Shown here in pieces: positions 62,201 to 64,000 of a stretch of DNA of 64,000 bases. The notes beneath the pieces are model-generated. The model was given only the letters and a program-made list of their open reading frames with translations, was not told the DNA's origin and searched no databases. Numbering within the stretch: the first letter of the stretch is position 1; each line of letters opens with the position of its first letter. This stretch comes from an uncultured Lachnospiraceae bacterium (lineage in GTDB: Bacteria > Bacillota > Clostridia > Lachnospirales > Lachnospiraceae): positions 23,139 to 87,138 of the forward strand of contig CAPQSW010000007.1 of assembly GCA_948688495.1 (NCBI GenBank), read 5' to 3'. A program made the translations under genes and the position numbers.

Positions 62201-62957
62201 GTGGAAAAAGAATGACGATACGGGCAATACGAAGACTTACACCGTAATATTTAAAGACGGCGATAAGGTATTAAAGACCGAGACCGTAGAAGAAGGAAAG
62301 GCAGCAACTGCGCCGGCAGCGCCGACCAAAGCAGGCTATACCTTTGATGGCTGGGACAAAGCGTTTAATAATGTGACTGCTAATCTGACGGTAACGGCAA
62401 AGTGGAAACAGAACCAGGGAACGCAGGATAAGAAATACACAGTTACCTTCAACGTGAACGGTGGAAAATCCATCAAGACCAAGACTAAGAGCGTTACCGC
62501 CGGCAAGACCTATGGCACGCTGCCAAAGGTAACACGTAAAGGATATACCTTCAGCGGCTGGTATACGGCAAAATCAGGCGGACAGAAGATTGGCAGCTCC
62601 ACAAAGGTAACAATTACTAAGAACACCACATTGTATGCACGCTGGGCAAAGGTTGCAAAGCCTGGAAAGGTTAAGAAACCTACGGTTAAGAACAGCAAGA
62701 AGAATACGATTAAGGTTACCTTTAAGAAAGTAAAAGGCGCGCAGGGGTATGAAATTCGCTATGCGACGAAATCGAACATGAAGGGCGCGAAGAAGGTAAC
62801 GACAAAGAAGACCAGCAGCACGATTAAGAATAAGAAGCTGATAAAGAAAGGACGCACCTGTTATGTTCAGGTTCGTGCATATAAAACAGATTCTGCTGGC
62901 AGCAAGGTATACAGCAAGTCATACAGCACAAAAGTAAAAATTAAGATTAAGAAGTAA
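59256..62957 (+). CDS. Secreted arabinogalactan endo-beta-1,4-galactanase (GH53), multi-domain
   Basis: Cuts beta-1,4-galactan side chains of pectin outside the cell. Signal peptide near KRTLSAVMSICLVFSLFTG; total 1233 residues. An N-terminal beta-sandwich (about 30-195) looks like a binding module. The GH53 barrel (about 207-660) has GVDVSTYLSEVQSG, GVNYVRFRVWNCPY, KVLIDFHYSDFWADPNK, acid/base Glu415 in VQVGNEINGG, nucleophile Glu513 in VMVAEVSYC, and GTFYWEPAWVPV. Then come a Big_4-like Ig domain, a CBM61-like module (VLPNGSFEDGQGDWVK), three InlB/Listeria-Bacteroides-type repeats (GYTFDGWD twice, GYTFSGWYTAKSGG), and a C-terminal Fn3-like domain ending KVKIKIKK. GH53 itself is usually 350-450 residues. 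AGGAGG precedes ATG 59256. Confidence 0.93.
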   Translation: MKVWKRTLSAVMSICLVFSLFTGPDFVSAAAPTYGTLVNGALTTNTDGWTISDGVPLTTDSGATVGCSIQSGDGEATHLSIWNNSAEEKVFSMTQTISNMEAGSYIAKLESVGNGSTKHNVVLKAHNDTKDTEVSVNVNTKEWNVYEKSETIALDVAEGDTVTISISGPLEAKGSGDGEWYGIRNVEFEAAPGEKAAITVKKVPGLSEDFIHGVDVSTYLSEVQSGVVYKDENGVEKNMFEIFKDAGVNYVRFRVWNCPYRTDKDGKILYTDFVEKSAGGEEKVVYNEYTEDQVTAQKTWIVSPDDAKSFQGAGYNRYFLENGTEVYREGYGAGNCDIDAAVEMGKIATYYGMKVLIDFHYSDFWADPNKMKSPKAWDGMSIEEKATALSTYTKDSLKKLKDAGVDVGMVQVGNEINGGMAGEKDWANVSKLLDAGTKAVREADPNIQIAIHYADPHKEGFQLGRAEALKNANIDYDVFASSYYSFWHGSPENLTDVLKEIATKYNKKVMVAEVSYCTTTGDGDGADNVVNKDTSPLNYFIDAQGEGQAAAVRDAIAAVAAVGDAGIGTFYWEPAWVPVKNYAGAEADKKAEVLAYNIDKWEKYGSGWASMWSGPVGGGYDPGVDENESTHGSQWDNQAMFDFNGKALPSINVYKWVYTGTKGPVRPSTIEQPTYTMNYKAAPQLPAAVKVNLNDGRVLEDIAVTWNAAQVEALKTADYGEYTVEGSLASFTYDSDGDTITVPAGEQETTCAVTITGTNVLPNGSFEDGQGDWVKTSSTNFKTTGAGGDAKDGKNFFDAWTEGTTTDFRVLQTLTGDNLPASGKYMLFGYYQGTTVKGISEDASGLVAIVKYKNGKAKVYKGGIQIPNTWKIFYQAKTRDIVINSNVESVTIVSRLIYTNGWAVVDDINLMKTDDLTTDEASYQPAASDTYTLTLKDGETVLGTETVEAGASATAPTKEGYTFDGWDLAGDYVFSDLTLSAKWKKNDDTGNTKTYTVIFKDGDKVLKTETVEEGKAATAPAAPTKAGYTFDGWDKAFNNVTANLTVTAKWKQNQGTQDKKYTVTFNVNGGKSIKTKTKSVTAGKTYGTLPKVTRKGYTFSGWYTAKSGGQKIGSSTKVTITKNTTLYARWAKVAKPGKVKKPTVKNSKKNTIKVTFKKVKGAQGYEIRYATKSNMKGAKKVTTKKTSSTIKNKKLIKKGRTCYVQVRAYKTDSAGSKVYSKSYSTKVKIKIKK
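62060..62650 (+). repeat. Three InlB/Flg_new-type repeats of the GH53 protein
   Basis: Three units: TLTLKDGETVLGTETVEAGA, TVIFKDGDKVLKTETVEEGK and TVTFNVNGGKSIKTKTKSVT, each ending G-Y-T-F-x-G-W. The first two are very similar to each other; the third is closer to the classical Listeria-Bacteroides repeat. Confidence 0.85.
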
Positions 62958-63020
62958 AATGTCGAACTGTTTTTCCTCAAAGCAGAAACTGATTGTAACA
63001 AAAATGCAGAAAAATATATT

Positions 63021-63079
63021 ACGATAACATCAATAAAAGGATGGGACAAAGCGTCTCATCCTTTTATTGATGTTATCGT
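63021..63079. terminator. Very long (27-bp) convergent terminator between GH53 and Rrf2 genes
   Basis: The arms 63021-63047 and 63053-63079 are perfectly complementary except for one G-T pair, with a 5-base loop AAAGC. ATAAAAGGATG faces CATCCTTTTAT, so T-rich tracts exist on both strands. Confidence 0.85.
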
Positions 63080-63091
63080 ATGGAATCCAGC

Positions 63092-63499
63092 CTAAAAATT
63101 CCCCTTAATTAAGTCATCCAGCGTAATGTTATAAAAAAAATCATGTACAAGAGCGTCGTATTTCTGCCACAATGGCAACGTAATGCAGCTTTCTTTTCTC
63201 GGGCAGTCTTTCGCTGTGGGAGTCAGACAGGCAACCGGGGCGAGCGGTCCGTCAGTAAGTTCAATGATTTCTCCGATAATATAATCTTCGGGCGCGCGCG
63301 TCAGCTTATAGCCGCCGCCTTTGCCCCGGAGTCCGGTCAGCATCTTTCCGGTTACAAGCATTTTCAAAATAATTTCCAGATATTTCTCAGAAATCTCCTG
63401 CCGTGCGGCAATCTCTTTCAGGGGAATATATTTATTTTCCTGATGCTGTGCAAGGTCAATCATAACCCTGAGTGCGTAACGTGCTTTTGTTGAAATCAT
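63092..63499 (-). CDS. Rrf2/IscR-family transcription regulator
   Basis: A 135-residue winged-helix regulator: MISTKARYALRVMIDLAQHQ, EISEKYLEIILKMLVTGKML, RGKGGGYKLTRAPEDY. Three cysteines in the C-terminal half (ACLTPTAKDC then ESC) match the Fe-S ligand positions of IscR-type proteins, so it probably senses Fe-S or redox state. GGAGG lies 8 bases before ATG 63499. Its genes of control are not visible; in many Clostridia an isc-type cysteine desulfurase gene follows, but none is seen downstream here. Confidence 0.92.
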   Translation of the reverse strand: MISTKARYALRVMIDLAQHQENKYIPLKEIAARQEISEKYLEIILKMLVTGKMLTGLRGKGGGYKLTRAPEDYIIGEIIELTDGPLAPVACLTPTAKDCPRKESCITLPLWQKYDALVHDFFYNITLDDLIKGNF

Positions 63500-63529
63500 A
63501 AGCTTACCTCCGTCTGTCTGTTCTTTTTA

Positions 63530-63558
63530 TTATACCTCCTGGGGTTTAAATTATCAAC
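63530..63558 (-). promoter_or_regulatory. Sigma-A promoter of the Rrf2 gene
   Basis: Minus-strand TTGATA (63558-63553), 17 bases, TATAAT (63535-63530), 30 bases before the start codon. The near-palindrome ACCTCCTGGGGT lies in the spacer and could be an autoregulatory site. Confidence 0.75.
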
Positions 63559-63625
63559 AAAAACCCATAAACATATGTAAGAAATAGGGAAGACTGAAGA
63601 ATTTTCTGAAATATATTGTCTGGTC

Positions 63626-63665
63626 TTGACATTTTCTTACTAAAACATTACAATGTACTTAGTAA
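63626..63665 (+). promoter_or_regulatory. Promoter and probable operator of the PadR gene
   Basis: TTGACA (63626-63631), 17 bases, TACAAT (63649-63654). The inverted repeat TTACTAA (63637-63643) / TTAGTAA (63659-63665) spans the -10, and inside it ACATT-AC-AATGT is a second palindrome. PadR proteins often bind such sites over their own promoter. Confidence 0.75.
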
Positions 63666-63686
63666 TACAAGGTATAGAGGTAGACT

Positions 63687-64000
63687 ATGAATGAAAAATA
63701 CGAAAGGCAGATGAAAAAAGGGGTTTTGGACATGATAGTCTTAAAGCTGCTTGCCAATGAAGCGAAGTATGGGTATCAGATCATACAGGAGATGAGGGAA
63801 AAGGGCGGGGAGATATTTTCGCTGAAGGATGGGACGCTATATCCAATTTTGTACCGCCTGGAAGATGATGGTCTTGTGAAAGCCAGGTGGAGTGAAGCCG
63901 AGGGGAAGCAGGTTGCAAGGAAATATTATGAGATTACCGGTGCGGGCCGTCAGGCATTGGAGGAAATCGAAGCAGTCTGGGAACGCATTTCTACTGGCAT
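63687..64000 (+). CDS. PadR-family transcription regulator (3' end outside window)
   Basis: The 104 visible residues start MNEKYERQMKKGVLDMIVLK, followed by ANEAKYGYQIIQEMREKGG, then KDGTLYPILYRLEDDGLVKA and ARKYYEITGAGRQALEEIEA. This is a typical PadR winged helix plus the start of its dimerisation helix. The frame runs past the end of the window, and PadR proteins are about 105-115 residues (or about 180 for the long type), so only a few codons may be missing. AGAGG precedes ATG 63687. PadR genes usually sit before a membrane protein or ABC transporter they control. Confidence 0.92.
   Translation, partial: MNEKYERQMKKGVLDMIVLKLLANEAKYGYQIIQEMREKGGEIFSLKDGTLYPILYRLEDDGLVKARWSEAEGKQVARKYYEITGAGRQALEEIEAVWERISTG

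Noticed and set aside
1..64000. CRISPR arrays, tRNA or rRNA genes, complete insertion sequences
   Set aside because: No regularly spaced repeats, no tRNA-like T-loop and acceptor pairing, and no transposase were seen on reading both strands.

Overview
The window looks like chromosomal DNA of a motile, spore-forming, gut-type Clostridium, most likely family Lachnospiraceae. The evidence is strong AGGAGG ribosome sites, sigma-A promoters of the TTGACA-17-TATAAT kind, a flagellin/FliS pair next to a BofA-type sporulation gene, a Gram-positive Tad (type IVb) pilus locus, and very large secreted polysaccharide-binding proteins built from LamG, FIVAR and bacterial Ig modules. I see no rRNA, tRNA or CRISPR. 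The genus is not determined.

Layout. 1-8.6 kb: the tail of an AAA+-like protein, glycogen branching enzyme, a Gly/Pro-rich protein, a SAM methyltransferase overlapping a membrane-anchored 845-residue protein, and an AAA-ATPase/PD-(D/E)XK protein. 8.6-9.7 kb: a decayed stretch with a truncated flavodoxin-like gene and the remains of a RelB/DinJ-PIN toxin-antitoxin module. 9.8-14.9 kb: a flagellar block (large DUF6240-like protein, flagellin, FliS) behind a possible sigma-28 promoter. 14.9-15.6 kb: YaaL-like and BofA genes, divergent. 15.6-25.1 kb: a complete Tad pilus operon with two prepilin peptidases, TadZ/A/B/C, a 58-residue Flp pilin, TadE/TadG-like proteins and an FHA protein. 25.2-42.6 kb: mostly housekeeping genes (flavodoxin-SCP2 fusion, HIT, MurG, Pgi, a chemoreceptor, SleB-like hydrolase, NfeD plus SPFH, ArgF, BirA, CoaX, Dus, GreA, and LysRS fused to an HD domain). 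42.8-63.0 kb: four secreted proteins, ending in two giant proteins of exactly 2128 residues each and a GH53 endo-beta-1,4-galactanase. 63.1-64 kb: an Rrf2 regulator and the start of a PadR regulator.

How the genes may work together. The flagellar and Tad blocks are two surface-appendage systems side by side. The 45.6-63.0 kb block reads as a galactan (pectin side-chain) attack system: GH53 cuts beta-1,4-galactan, and the two 2128-residue proteins have no recognisable catalytic domain but carry five LamG-type binding modules between them. All three end in lysine-rich beta-sandwich modules with no LPXTG motif, which suggests non-covalent retention on the cell wall. The twin genes share identical -35/-10 hexamers and long leaders. 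This block is the best candidate for an under-described system.

Several places show recent local duplication: a 43-bp duplication that gives the convergent fliS and yaaL-like genes their two C-termini, an 89-bp-spaced duplication of the tadC start region, and a 17-bp duplication of the start codon of the second 2128-residue gene. All calls come from reading the sequence; family names are from memory and no database search was run.
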